This document shows positions 43,748 through 51,932 of a DNA stretch of 64,000 bases, in pieces (the stretch's first letter is position 1; every line of letters begins with the position of its first letter). A model generated the notes under the pieces. The model saw only the letters and a program-made list of their open reading frames with translations, ran no database searches and was not told the origin of the DNA. Source of the DNA: Nocardia cyriacigeorgica GUH-2 (GTDB lineage: Bacteria; Actinomycetota; Actinomycetes; Mycobacteriales; Mycobacteriaceae); the NCBI RefSeq assembly GCF_000284035.1, contig NC_016887.1:1364001-1428000 (forward strand), in the 5' to 3' direction. A program made the translations under genes and the position numbers.

Positions 43748-44479
43748 ATGACGTCCGGTACAGGCGCGCTACCGAAGGCCGTGGCGCTGATGTGGGGGCT
43801 CGAACAACCGGGCGGGCGTGGGCCCAAACGCGGGCTCAGCCTCGAGCAGATCATCGAGGCCGCCATCGCGATCGGCGATGCCGAGGGGTTCGCGGCGCTG
43901 TCGATGAACCGCGTCGCCCGCGAACTCGGGTTCACGGCGATGTCGCTGTACCGCTATGTCGACAGTAAGGCGACCCTGATGGAGATGATGCTCGATCACG
44001 TCATCGGGCTGCCGCCGGAGATCGAGCCCGGCACCTCCTGGCGGGCGGGCCTGGCGCAGTGGGCGCGCAGCGAATACGAGGTGCTGGGCAGGCACACCTG
44101 GGCGCTGGACATTTCGTTCGGCGGCTCACCGCCGCTCGGCCCGAACAATATGGCCTGGCTCGAGGCCGGTCTCGGCACCTTGCGCGAGGTGCCGGTGCCG
44201 GACGCGGTCAAGCTCAAGCTCGTGATGAACCTGTCGTTGTATGTGATCGGGCGCCGCCGCGCGGCCCGCGATATCGCCCCGAGCCTCGAGTCCGAGGCCG
44301 ACTTCACCGAACCGCTGCGGCAGCTACTCGATCCGCAGCAGTTCCCGGCGCTGCTGTCGGCGCTGACCAACCACGCCTTCGACGACGATGACATCGATTG
44401 GGAACAAGGCGATTTCGAGTTCGGCATGGAGCGGCTGCTCGACGGCTACGAATGCTTCCTCAACGCCTACGGCAGCTGA
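43748..44479 (+). CDS. TetR family repressor with TetR_C domain
   Basis: The 243-residue protein has an N-terminal TetR domain (about 28-75: GLSLEQIIEAAIAIGDAEGFAALSMNRVARELGFTAMSLYRYV) and the C-terminal domain type of classical tetracycline repressors, often linked to DrrAB pumps (WRAGLAQWARSEYEVLGRHTWALD; FEFGMERLLDGYECFL). It is divergent from the ABC exporter with the tandem operator between, so it is probably its local repressor and is relieved by the exporter substrate. ATG 43748 follows GAAGGAGGATGCGCAGACG. Confidence 0.92.
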   Translation: MTSGTGALPKAVALMWGLEQPGGRGPKRGLSLEQIIEAAIAIGDAEGFAALSMNRVARELGFTAMSLYRYVDSKATLMEMMLDHVIGLPPEIEPGTSWRAGLAQWARSEYEVLGRHTWALDISFGGSPPLGPNNMAWLEAGLGTLREVPVPDAVKLKLVMNLSLYVIGRRRAARDIAPSLESEADFTEPLRQLLDPQQFPALLSALTNHAFDDDDIDWEQGDFEFGMERLLDGYECFLNAYGS

Positions 44480-44497
44480 TCACACCGGCAGCTCACC

Positions 44498-44968
44498 TCA
44501 CACCGACAGATCCCGGCGCAGCTTGGCCACATGACCGGTGGCGCGCACGTTGTACTGGGCCACCTCGATCTTGCCTTCCTCGTCGACCAGGAACGTCGAG
44601 CGGATGACGCCGGTGACCTTCTTGCCGTACATCATCTTCTCGCCGAACGCGCCCCACGCGGTGAGCACGGCACGGTCCGGGTCCGACAGCAGCGGGAAGT
44701 TCAGGCCCTCGTTGTCGCGGAACTTGGCCAGCTTGGCCGGCTTGTCGGGGGAGATGCCGATGACGTCGATGCCCGCGCCGGACAGCTCGCCGAGGTTGTC
44801 GCGGAAATCGCAGGCCTGCTTGGTGCAGCCGGGCGTGCTCGCGGCCGGGTAGAAGTACACGATCACCTTGCGGCCGCGGTAATCGGCGAGGGAGACGTCG
44901 GTGCCGTCGGCGTCGGGGAGGGTGAATTCGGGGGCGGGATCGCCGGGGGAGAGACGGTTGTCGGTCAT
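44498..44968 (-). CDS. bcp: Thioredoxin-dependent peroxiredoxin Bcp
   Basis: The 156-residue protein is an atypical 2-Cys peroxiredoxin of the BCP/PrxQ class that reduces hydroperoxides with electrons from thioredoxin. The active-site segment STPGCTKQACDFRDN (about residues 40-54) holds both the peroxidatic Cys and the resolving Cys five residues later. Other family parts are GDPAPEFTLPDADG and IVYFYPAA. ATG 44968 (MTDNRLSP) is used; upstream in-frame codons add only low-quality sequence that crosses the promoter of the neighbouring gene. It is divergent from the DUF3618 gene, as in M. tuberculosis (Rv2521/Rv2520c). Confidence 0.94.
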   Translation of the reverse strand: MTDNRLSPGDPAPEFTLPDADGTDVSLADYRGRKVIVYFYPAASTPGCTKQACDFRDNLGELSGAGIDVIGISPDKPAKLAKFRDNEGLNFPLLSDPDRAVLTAWGAFGEKMMYGKKVTGVIRSTFLVDEEGKIEVAQYNVRATGHVAKLRRDLSV

Positions 44969-45093
44969 CACCGAACCGTAACCGAAGGCGGTGACAGCGA
45001 GCGCGGATACACTCGTCGGCGAGCCCTGGACCGGCCCGTGCACGACGACCGGTCGGGCCCGCGAACCCGGCAATTGTCTACAGGAGGCGCCAA

Positions 45094-45315
45094 GTGGCAA
45101 GGGATACCGAGCGGATCGAGCAGGAGATCGAGGCCGCGCGGACGCGACTGGCCAGCACGCTGGACGAGATCGCGGTGCGGGCCGATCCGCAGCGGATCGC
45201 CGACGACACCAAGCAGCTGGTGGTGGCCAAGGTCAACGAGCCCAAGGTGAAGTACACCCTGATCGGTGCCGGTGTGCTGCTGGCCGGGCTGGTGCTGGTC
45301 AAGATCTTCCGCTGA
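45094..45315 (+). CDS. DUF3618 family membrane protein
   Basis: This 73-residue protein has the DUF3618 layout: a charged helix DTERIEQEIEAARTRLASTLDEIA (about 4-27), a middle region with PQRIADDTKQLV, and one C-terminal transmembrane helix (YTLIGAGVLLAGLVLVKIF). The GTG start at 45094 follows CAGGAGGCGCCAA. Orthologues sit beside bcp in mycobacteria (Rv2520c). The function is unknown; a strong terminator follows directly. Confidence 0.88.
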   Translation: MARDTERIEQEIEAARTRLASTLDEIAVRADPQRIADDTKQLVVAKVNEPKVKYTLIGAGVLLAGLVLVKIFR

Positions 45316-45326
45316 ACGCGGCGGGC

Positions 45327-45381
45327 CCACACAGACGAACACCCGGTCGGCAGCAGCCGCACCGGGTGTTCGTCTGTGTGG
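45327..45381. terminator. Strong bidirectional hairpin terminator
   Basis: A perfect 21-bp stem joins 45327-45347 and 45361-45381. The 13-nt loop itself contains a CGGC-AGCA-GCCG mini-stem. It lies between the stop codons of the convergent DUF3618 and Excalibur genes and can act in both directions. Confidence 0.88.
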
Positions 45382-45387
45382 AGCGTG

Positions 45388-45687
45388 TCAGACCGTCGGG
45401 CACGCGAATCCGTCACCATCGGGGTCCAGGTGCGGGCCGAAACCGGGTTCGCCACGGAAGATCGGCGCCCGGCCGGCGGCCTTGACGTCCTCGCAGTTGG
45501 CGAAGGCGCCACCGGCCGAGCCGGTCTGCGAGGTTCCGGCCGAGCCGGTGGCCGCCGAACCGGTGTCGACGGCGGACGAACCGGTGCCTGCGGAACCGGA
45601 GGGAGCGGGGACGGCCAGCGCGGTGGGCGCCGCGAGGAGGGTCAGTCCCGCGGCGGCGACGCTGACGGTGAGCCGGCGAACGTTCAT
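45388..45687 (-). CDS. Secreted Excalibur-domain protein
   Basis: The 99-residue product has a signal peptide (residues 1-26, ending ALA), a Gly/Ser/Thr/Ala-rich linker (about 27-60) and a C-terminal Excalibur calcium-binding domain (FANCEDVKAAGRAPIFRGEPG, then HLDPDGDGFAC). The calcium loop DxDGDG is intact and the paired cysteines can form the usual disulfide. The residue after the last Cys is Pro where the family normally has Glu, which is a small departure from the consensus. ATG 45687 is used because it starts a normal signal peptide. Confidence 0.88.
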   Translation of the reverse strand: MNVRRLTVSVAAAGLTLLAAPTALAVPAPSGSAGTGSSAVDTGSAATGSAGTSQTGSAGGAFANCEDVKAAGRAPIFRGEPGFGPHLDPDGDGFACPTV

Positions 45688-45977
45688 GTATTCCTCTATG
45701 TTCTGCTGCGGTGGATTGGCGCTGGAGAGTCCGAACGCCGCATCCACTGTTGTGACGACCCACGCACTTGTCAACCGGATGACTCCCATATGCCGGTGCC
45801 GACCGGGGATCCGCAGCCGCGACCAGGGGCGGGACACGCGCGTGGCGGGGTTCGGTGAATTCCGGTGAAACGGCCGGTTGTGATAGGGATTCAGCTATGT
45901 CCGTTGAGTGCCTACCGCCGCGCGCGATCATCGCGCGCCCGGTGCGCGGGCGAGTGAGCTAAACCGGGAGAGGGCAG

Positions 45978-48098
45978 TTGGTACGGATCAGCGAGGGCTC
46001 GGCGGTCGCCACGGCGGCCGCCGATTCGGTGCCGGGAACGACGAAATCCGCCGACTATCGCCTGGATCTGGACGGCCTGCGCGGCGTAGCGATCGCCCTG
46101 GTCGTCGTGTTCCACGTCTGGTTCGGCAAGGTCTCCGGCGGCGTCGACGTCTTCCTGGTGCTGTCGGGCTTCTTCTTCACCGGCATGCTGCTGCGCCGCG
46201 CCGAGGGTGCGGACGGTATCGGCCTGTGGCAGACCTTCCGGCGCACCGCCCGGCGCTTGCTGCCCGCGTTGTTCGTGGTGCTCGCGCTGGTCGTGGTGAT
46301 GACGGTGGCCGACCATCCCTATACCCAGTGGGGAGATATGTCGGGCCAGACCGTGGCCTCGGCGCTGTATTACCAGAACTGGTACCTGGCCACCGCCGCC
46401 GCCGACTATCTGGCGGCCGATCCGTCGGTGAGCCCGCTGCAACATCTGTGGTCGATGGCGGTGCAGGGCCAGTTCTATATCGCGATCACGCTGTTGCTGG
46501 CCGCGGTGGCGTGGGCGTGCCGGCGCACCGGGCGTCGCGCCACGATCCGGCCCGCGGTGGGGGCGCTGGCCGTGGTGCTCGGCATCGCGTCCTTCATCTA
46601 CGCTGCCGTGCGCTCGACCTCGTATCAGGAGTGGATCTACTACGACAGCGGCGCCCGGGCTTGGGAGCTGCTGGTCGGCGCCCTGCTCGCCGTGGTCGTG
46701 CCGTTGCTTCGGGTGCCGGAGCGACTGTGGGCGAAGCTGGGTCTGTCGCTGCTCGCGGCCGCCGGCCTGCTGGCCGTGCTGACCTGCGGCATCCTGTTCG
46801 ACGGCGCCCGCCAGTTCCCGGGACCGGCGGCCCTGTTCCCGGTGGGTGCCGCGGTCGCGTTGATCCTCGCCGGTGTGCGGACCGAGTCGGGCTGGAAGCC
46901 CGCGGTGTCGCGGCTGCTGGCCACCCGCCCGATGGTCGAACTCGGGGCCGTCGCCTATGCCTTGTATCTGTGGCATTGGCCGCTGCTCATCTACTACCTG
47001 ATCCGGGCGGACACCACCGAGGTCACGCTGACCGCCGGGCTGATGATCATCGGGTTGTCGCTGCTGCTGGCGGTGCTGACGAACCGGTTGATCGAAGAGC
47101 CGCTGCGGTTGCGCTCGGCGGGCTCGATCAGCTCGCCGGTGTGGTTGCGCCGCGGTGCGGCGGTCGCGGTCACCGTCATCGGCGCGATGGTGCTCGGTGT
47201 GTCAGGGTTCTGGCAGGGCGTGCTGATCACCAACCCGGCCCGGCCGATCGGCGCGCTCGATCCGGTGCAGTATCCGGGTGCGGAGGCGCTGCTGGCCGGA
47301 GCCACCGTCCCGCCGGCCCGAGTGCGGCCCTCGGTTCTGGAGGCCCCCGGCGATGTGCCCGCCTCCACCATCGATGGCTGTATCTCCGACTGGTTCACCA
47401 CCGAGATCACCACCTGTACCTACGGCGACCCGGCCGGCACCCGCACCATGGCCGTGGTCGGCAATTCACACGCCGAACACTGGCTGCCCGCGCTCGACGC
47501 GCTCGGCCGCACGCACGGGGTGAAGGTCGTCGTGCTGCTCAAGATGGGTTGCCCGCTCAATATCCGCGAAGACGCCAAGTACCGCGGCCTCGACATTCCG
47601 GATTGCCGCGACTGGTCGCGGGCGGTGATCGATCGGCTCGGCACCGATCGGCCCGACTGGGTGTTCACCACCGCGACCGAACCGCAATGGCCGATCGGCG
47701 GCGACAAGACCCCGGACGAGTTCGTGGAGGTGTGGTCGGCGATGGCCGAGCGCGACCTGAACGTCCTGGCCATCCGCGACACCCCGTGGTTGCGCAATGA
47801 GAAGGGCACCCGGTACCGGGCCGTCGACTGCTTGGCCGCCGGCGGCAATGCCGAGAGCTGCGGCATCGCGCGCAGCGAGGCGCTGTCTCCGGTGAACCCG
47901 GCCGTGGAGCCCGCCGCCGCGTTCCCCAATGTGCATCTGCTCGATCTCAGCGATGCGGTCTGCGGTCCCGAGGTGTGCCGGGTGGTGATCGGCAACGTGC
48001 TCGTCTATCACGATGAGCACCACATGACCGCCAGCTACGTCCGCACCATCACTCCCGAACTGGAGCGGCAGATCGGTGCGACCACCGGCTGGTGGTGA
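45978..48098 (+). CDS. OafA/YrhL-type acyltransferase with SGNH domain
   Basis: The 706-residue protein has an N-terminal acyltransferase-3 domain of about 10-11 membrane helices (residues 20-400), starting with YRLDLDGLRGVAIALVVVFHVWF, including the conserved Arg/His region and LYLWHWPLLIYYL. After a linker there is a C-terminal extracytoplasmic SGNH hydrolase-like domain (about 450-706) with VVGNSHAEHWLPAL holding the catalytic Ser, and VYHDEHHMTASYVRTI holding the late Asp/His. Such fusions O-acetylate cell-wall or surface polysaccharides. TTG 45978 follows GGGAGAGGG; it is the only start that leaves the first helix complete. Confidence 0.9.
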   Translation: MVRISEGSAVATAAADSVPGTTKSADYRLDLDGLRGVAIALVVVFHVWFGKVSGGVDVFLVLSGFFFTGMLLRRAEGADGIGLWQTFRRTARRLLPALFVVLALVVVMTVADHPYTQWGDMSGQTVASALYYQNWYLATAAADYLAADPSVSPLQHLWSMAVQGQFYIAITLLLAAVAWACRRTGRRATIRPAVGALAVVLGIASFIYAAVRSTSYQEWIYYDSGARAWELLVGALLAVVVPLLRVPERLWAKLGLSLLAAAGLLAVLTCGILFDGARQFPGPAALFPVGAAVALILAGVRTESGWKPAVSRLLATRPMVELGAVAYALYLWHWPLLIYYLIRADTTEVTLTAGLMIIGLSLLLAVLTNRLIEEPLRLRSAGSISSPVWLRRGAAVAVTVIGAMVLGVSGFWQGVLITNPARPIGALDPVQYPGAEALLAGATVPPARVRPSVLEAPGDVPASTIDGCISDWFTTEITTCTYGDPAGTRTMAVVGNSHAEHWLPALDALGRTHGVKVVVLLKMGCPLNIREDAKYRGLDIPDCRDWSRAVIDRLGTDRPDWVFTTATEPQWPIGGDKTPDEFVEVWSAMAERDLNVLAIRDTPWLRNEKGTRYRAVDCLAAGGNAESCGIARSEALSPVNPAVEPAAAFPNVHLLDLSDAVCGPEVCRVVIGNVLVYHDEHHMTASYVRTITPELERQIGATTGWW

Positions 48099-48151
48099 GC
48101 GGCCCGCCGGGTTTGGTGGCTATGTCAACCAACGGGGCCTAGCATCGAGTC

Positions 48152-48640
48152 GTGACGCGATGGCTCGACGACGACGAACAGGCCACCTGGCAGGCCTACA
48201 TCCTGCTGCGTCAGCGCATGGACGCGGCGATCACCGCCGGACTGGCGGCCGACGGGCTGTCGATGGCCGACTACGAGCTGCTGGTCCCGCTCTCCGCGGC
48301 GCCGGACGGCTGCCTGCGGGCCAAGGAGCTGGCGGCGCGGGTGTGCTGGGAGAAGAGCCGGCTGTCCAAACATCTGGCACGGATGGCCACGCGCGGGCTG
48401 GTCGAACGGGAACCGGCGGCCGAGGACGCGCGCGGGGTGCTGGTCCGGCTGACGCCGAAAGGGCGCGCGCAGCTCGAGCACGCCGCGCCCCATCATGTGG
48501 CGCTGGTGCGGGAGATGTTCATCGACGGGATCACCGATGCCGAGGCCAAGGCGCTGCGGACGTTGTCGGCGCGGGTGGCGGCTCGATCAGAGGGCTCGGG
48601 CCCTGCGAAGGCGACGGCCGCCGGTGTCGGGACTGCCTGA
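48152..48640 (+). CDS. MarR family transcriptional regulator
   Basis: The 162-residue protein is a MarR-type winged-helix regulator: an N-terminal dimerisation helix (WQAYILLRQRMDAAITAGL), LSMADYELLVPLSAAPDG, the recognition helix region RAKELAARVCWEKSRLSKHLARM and the wing LVEREPAAEDARGVLVRLTPKG. The GTG start at 48152 has no clear Shine-Dalgarno. Its last codon overlaps the first unit of a small tandem repeat. It lies 53 bp after the acyltransferase on the same strand. Confidence 0.88.
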   Translation: MTRWLDDDEQATWQAYILLRQRMDAAITAGLAADGLSMADYELLVPLSAAPDGCLRAKELAARVCWEKSRLSKHLARMATRGLVEREPAAEDARGVLVRLTPKGRAQLEHAAPHHVALVREMFIDGITDAEAKALRTLSARVAARSEGSGPAKATAAGVGTA

Positions 48641-48697
48641 TCGGTGTCAGTGAGGGCTGATCGGTGTCAGCGAGGGCCGATCGGTGTCAGCGAGGGC
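48638..48697 (+). repeat. Three 20-bp tandem repeats
   Basis: Three direct units of about TGATCGGTGTCAGCGAGGGC occupy 48638-48657, 48658-48677 and 48678-48697. Unit 1 differs by one base (GTGAGG for GCGAGG) and unit 3 starts with C. The first TGA is the stop codon of the MarR gene. It looks like recent slippage. Confidence 0.9.
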
Positions 48698-48743
48698 CGA
48701 CGGCGGCGGGGCCGATCGAGCGCCCGGCCGTGCGGTCCGAGAA

Positions 48744-49058
48744 TCACGACCACGGTGTGATCGGCGGTTTCACCCAGAGCAGTTTCTCGTCGAGATGCGC
48801 CCGGGTGGCCGCCGGATGTTCCGGATGACGCGCGGCCCAGGCGTCCTTCTCATCCAGCAGCCGCGCCACCGACTGCCAGGTCTCGTCGGTACTCGGCGGA
48901 TTGGTCCGCGCAGCGCGGGCAAGCTTGCGCCGGAGCGCGGCGGGCATCGCCAGTAGTTCGGCGCCGGTGATACCGCGTTCCCAGACGAAGCCGGCCAGGC
49001 GCCGCGCCTTCTCGGCGCGGCTCCTGGCCGCTGCGTCGGAGTGGGCGTAATCGGCCAT
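48744..49058 (-). CDS. Hypothetical small soluble protein
   Basis: The 104-residue protein starts at ATG 49058 (MADYAHSDAAARSRAEKARRL). It is helical and basic in the N-terminal half, with an AEKARRLAGFVWERGITGAEL region, and Trp/His-rich towards the end (DEKDAWAARHPEHPAATRAHLDEKLLWVKPPITPW). No signal peptide or transmembrane helix is present. I do not recognise the family, although similar proteins seem widespread in Nocardia. It lies directly upstream of, but divergent in phase from, no obvious partner. Confidence 0.7.
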   Translation of the reverse strand: MADYAHSDAAARSRAEKARRLAGFVWERGITGAELLAMPAALRRKLARAARTNPPSTDETWQSVARLLDEKDAWAARHPEHPAATRAHLDEKLLWVKPPITPWS

Positions 49059-49096
49059 GGCGCAGTGTACGTCGGGCCGGTGACGCCGGATTCGGG

Positions 49097-49717
49097 TCAG
49101 TACGCGCTGTTGACGTTGTCCATCGAGCCGTAGCGGTGGGCCGCGTAGTTGCAGGCGGCCACGATGTTGGACACCGGGTTCCAGATGTCGAACGGGGTGC
49201 CTTCGACGTGGTAGGCGGCGAAGGTGGGGTCGATCACCTGGAGCAGGCCCTTGGACGGGATGCCCGCGGCGGCGTTGGAGTCCCACAGGTTGATCGCCTG
49301 GGGGTTGCCGGTGGACTCGCGCATGATGTTGCGCATGATGCCGTCGTAGGAGCCGGGGATGCCCTTGGCGGCCATGATGTCGAGGGCCTCGCGGATCCAG
49401 CCGTCGAGGTTGTTCGGGTACACCGGCGGCGCGGGCGCGGGTGCCGGAATCGGCTCCGGTGCGGGCGCGGGGGCCGGGGCGGGCGCAGGCGCGGGGATGG
49501 CCTCGGCCACCGGCTGATCGGCCGGCTTGTCGGCGACCGGCTGGGCCTGCGCGGGCTGCTGCTCGGAGACCATCGCGATGCGCTCCGGCACGCTGTCATC
49601 GGCGACCGATACCGCCGAGGATGCGGCGACGGCGACGATTCCGGCCGCGGCAACGGCGAAGGCGAATCCCTCACGCAGCGAGCGGCGGGGGATGTTGGAA
49701 AGGCGTCGGTCAGGCAT
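49097..49717 (-). CDS. Secreted lytic transglycosylase (SLT-type)
   Basis: The 206-residue product has a signal peptide/anchor (residues about 15-42, FAFAVAAAGIVAVAASSAVSVA), a Pro/Ala repeat spacer of about 45 residues (PAPAPAPAPAPEPIPAPAP) and a C-terminal soluble-lytic-transglycosylase-like domain (about 110-206). The catalytic Glu lies in MRESTGNPQAIN, and SKGLLQVIDPTFAAYH and NPVSNIVAACNYAAHRYG are conserved. It cleaves peptidoglycan. ATG 49717 starts the signal peptide. The unusually long region upstream (49718-50224) contains a repeat that may be a control site. Confidence 0.9.
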   Translation of the reverse strand: MPDRRLSNIPRRSLREGFAFAVAAAGIVAVAASSAVSVADDSVPERIAMVSEQQPAQAQPVADKPADQPVAEAIPAPAPAPAPAPAPEPIPAPAPAPPVYPNNLDGWIREALDIMAAKGIPGSYDGIMRNIMRESTGNPQAINLWDSNAAAGIPSKGLLQVIDPTFAAYHVEGTPFDIWNPVSNIVAACNYAAHRYGSMDNVNSAY

Positions 49718-50224
49718 GCGAAATCGGTTCCTTGATCGTTTCAGGTTTCGATCCGGCCACATCGGGGCAGCACGGATCCACGGCGGCGGCTCTCTGCGCG
49801 CACGCCGGAACAGGGCTGTGTGCTGTTGTTGTGGGGTTGTGTTGTGTGACGGGAACACTCAGCGGTTCCCGATCACCCGACGCGTGGATCTCAAGCGGTT
49901 GCCGGGAATTCCTGTCCCGGCCCGCCGCGTCGCGCGGAACTCCACTCGGGTGGAGCGTCGGCCCTTGCTTCGACCTGATTGCAGAATGGTCACGGAAGGT
50001 TAACGGAAGGTGAACAGATCCCTAAGCGGAGGCGATGTTGACCTTGAAACCCTCGAGTGAACGGCTTCGATCCCGGACCTATGCAGGGAGTTTGTCAATA
50101 AACCTCTTGTGCTTCAGTTCACACAAGTTTTCAACTTCTGGTCTGTTTTTCGGCCGGGAAAGTGACATTCCCGTGACCTTCGCGGTGTATTCGCGCGTGA
50201 GCGCGAACACAATCGCGGAAACGA
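49718..50224. other. Long leader/promoter region upstream of transglycosylase
   Basis: These 507 bp contain no credible gene. The part at 50060-50170 is clearly AT-richer than its surroundings and holds no reading frame of family type. On the transglycosylase side the transcript could have a leader of around 270 nt. I looked for a ydaO/c-di-AMP riboswitch, which often precedes such genes in actinobacteria, but did not find its conserved core. A repeat at 49987-50015 is listed separately. Confidence 0.5.
49987..50015 (-). promoter_or_regulatory. 11-bp periodic repeats, possible MtrA-type site
   Basis: On the minus strand the motif runs GTTCACC-TTCC-GTTAACC-TTCC-GTGACC, that is, heptamers at an 11-bp step with identical TTCC spacers. 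One helical turn between copies suggests a response-regulator site. MtrA is known to bind direct repeats with GTAAC-like cores upstream of cell-wall hydrolase genes in related actinobacteria, so it is a candidate; the exact consensus match is not proven. Confidence 0.4.
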
Positions 50225-50260
50225 GAAAGGCCCCGGCGTCGTGTGCCGCCGGGGCCTTTC
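50225..50260. terminator. Terminator of tRNA-Lys transcript
   Basis: A perfect 14-bp stem (50225-50238 with 50247-50260) has an 8-nt loop and an A-rich/T-rich pair of flanks (GAAAGG...CCTTTCTTGTT). It lies 9 bp beyond the 3' end of tRNA-Lys on the minus strand, so it should terminate that transcript. Confidence 0.88.
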
Positions 50261-50269
50261 TTGTTACTG

Positions 50270-50342
<73 letters not shown>

Positions 50343-50652
50343 GTGCTCCGTGTTCCGGTGCGGGACAGACATTAACAGGCCGTGGCACAGAAAGTGAAAT
50401 CGATACCCCGGACAGGGGTGTGGCCTTCGTCGCTGTGCCCGTAACGGGTTGTGGTTCGAGGGGGATCTACCCGGTGAGACTCGCCGGGGCGAGCCGGTCA
50501 TCACGTTGGGAACCGCCTGCCGGGCTGGCAGAATGTCAGGACGTGGTCTCGACCGGTCCCGCCCGGCGCGGTGGGTTGAGCTCGGTGGGTAGTCGGTGGG
50601 ATCCGAAGCCGTCGGTGCGGGCTGTTGCACCGGGACTTGAAACGGGGTTGAG
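50343..50652. other. Gene-free region between tRNA-Lys and ldtB
   Basis: These 310 bp contain the promoters of tRNA-Lys and ldtB, which are divergent, but no gene. I saw no strong palindrome or riboswitch-like element. The short GGGTTGAG just before 50653 is the likely ribosome binding site of ldtB. Confidence 0.5.
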
Positions 50653-51864
50653 ATGCGCATTGGTCGAGGTCGACATCGGTCGACGTGGAAACTCGCAGGA
50701 CCGCTGGTCCTGCTCGCGGTCGTGGCGTTGGCATTGCCGTCGTGCTCGTCGTCGCAGGCGACGGACGCGTCGGTGCCCATCGACCGCAATCCCATCACCG
50801 AGTTGATCAAGCCGAAGCTGCTCGCGCCGGTCAAGGATGGCGATGTCGGTGTGTCGCCGGCCGCGCCGTTGACGTTCCAGGTCGAGGACGGCAAGTTCAC
50901 CAACGTGTCGTTGCTCACGCCCGAGCAGCAGCCGGTCAGCGGCGCGCTCGCCGCCGACGGCCGCTCGTGGGCGACCACCGAACCGCTCGGTTACGGCCGC
51001 ACCTATCAGTTGGTCGCGGAGGCGGTCGGGCTCGGCGGTGCGACCACCACCACGATGAGCTTCACCACCACCTCGCCGGACAACAAGACCAAGCCCTATC
51101 TCATCCCCGGTGAGGGCGAGGTCGTCGGTATCGGCCAGCCGGTGGCGATCCAGTTCGACGAGAACATCCCCGACCGCAAGGCCGCCCAGGAGGCCATCAA
51201 GATCACCACCGAGCCCGCGGTGGAGGGTGCCTTCTACTGGGTGAACAATCGCGAAGTGCGTTGGCGGCCGGAGCATTTCTGGGCGCCGGGCACCAAGGTC
51301 ACCATCGACGTCAACGTCTACGGCAAGAACCTGGGTGACGGCCTCTACGGTGCCGATGACATCCATTCCTACTTCACCATCGGCGACGCGGTGATCTTCA
51401 CCGCCGATGACGCCACCAAGCAGGTCACGGTCACCAGGAACGGCGAGGTGATCCGGACCATGCCGACCTCGATGGGTAAGGACAGCACGCCCACCGACAA
51501 CGGCATCTACATCGTGGCCGACAAGCACCGCGAGATCATCATGGACTCCTCCACCTACGGTGTGGCGGTGAACTCGCCCGACGGGTATCGCACGCCGGTC
51601 GATTTCGCGACGCGGATCTCCTACAGCGGCATCTTCTTCCATTCCGCGCCGTGGTCGGTGGGGCAGCAGGGCTATTCGAACACCAGTCACGGCTGCCTGA
51701 ATCTGAGCCCGGAGAACGCGCGCTGGGTATTCGAGAACGCCAAGCGCGGTGACATCACCATCGTCAAGAACACCGTCGGCGGCACGCTGTCAGGGGTAGA
51801 CGGCCTCGGTGACTGGAATATCCCGTGGTCGGAGTGGAAGGCGGGCAACGCCGACGTCGGCTGA
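50653..51864 (+). CDS. ldtB: L,D-transpeptidase, LdtMt2 type
   Basis: The 403-residue enzyme makes 3-3 cross-links in peptidoglycan. It has an N-terminal signal with a likely lipobox (LALPSC, Cys near 31), two Ig-like domains (about 50-150 and 150-250) and a YkuD catalytic domain (about 255-375) with the motif IFFHSAPW...NTSHGCLNLSP (catalytic Cys about 348). A C-terminal tail with DWNIPWSEW is typical. Length and layout match Rv2518c (LdtMt2, 408 aa), the main carbapenem target among these enzymes in M. tuberculosis. The ATG at 50653 gives a normal signal. A strong terminator follows. Confidence 0.94.
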   Translation: MRIGRGRHRSTWKLAGPLVLLAVVALALPSCSSSQATDASVPIDRNPITELIKPKLLAPVKDGDVGVSPAAPLTFQVEDGKFTNVSLLTPEQQPVSGALAADGRSWATTEPLGYGRTYQLVAEAVGLGGATTTTMSFTTTSPDNKTKPYLIPGEGEVVGIGQPVAIQFDENIPDRKAAQEAIKITTEPAVEGAFYWVNNREVRWRPEHFWAPGTKVTIDVNVYGKNLGDGLYGADDIHSYFTIGDAVIFTADDATKQVTVTRNGEVIRTMPTSMGKDSTPTDNGIYIVADKHREIIMDSSTYGVAVNSPDGYRTPVDFATRISYSGIFFHSAPWSVGQQGYSNTSHGCLNLSPENARWVFENAKRGDITIVKNTVGGTLSGVDGLGDWNIPWSEWKAGNADVG

Positions 51865-51881
51865 GCCGACCAGAAAATGCA

Positions 51882-51914
51882 CGAGCGGGCGCCGGTGAAT
51901 CCGGCGCCCGCTCG
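51882..51914. terminator. Hairpin terminator after ldtB
   Basis: A 14-bp perfect stem (51882-51895 with 51901-51914) with loop TGAAT lies 17 bp after the ldtB stop, followed by CTTCGTTTC. It also sits beyond the stop of the convergent gene at 51933, so it can serve both. Confidence 0.88.
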
Positions 51915-51932
51915 CTTCGTTTCTGGGTTCGA

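Noticed and set aside
48638..48697. CRISPR-like repeat
   Set aside because: The three units are directly adjacent without spacers and no cas genes are present.
49718..50040. ydaO (c-di-AMP) riboswitch before the transglycosylase
   Set aside because: Long leaders of such genes often carry it, but the conserved core around the GUCAGCUAACCUCGUA-type segment is not present on the minus strand.
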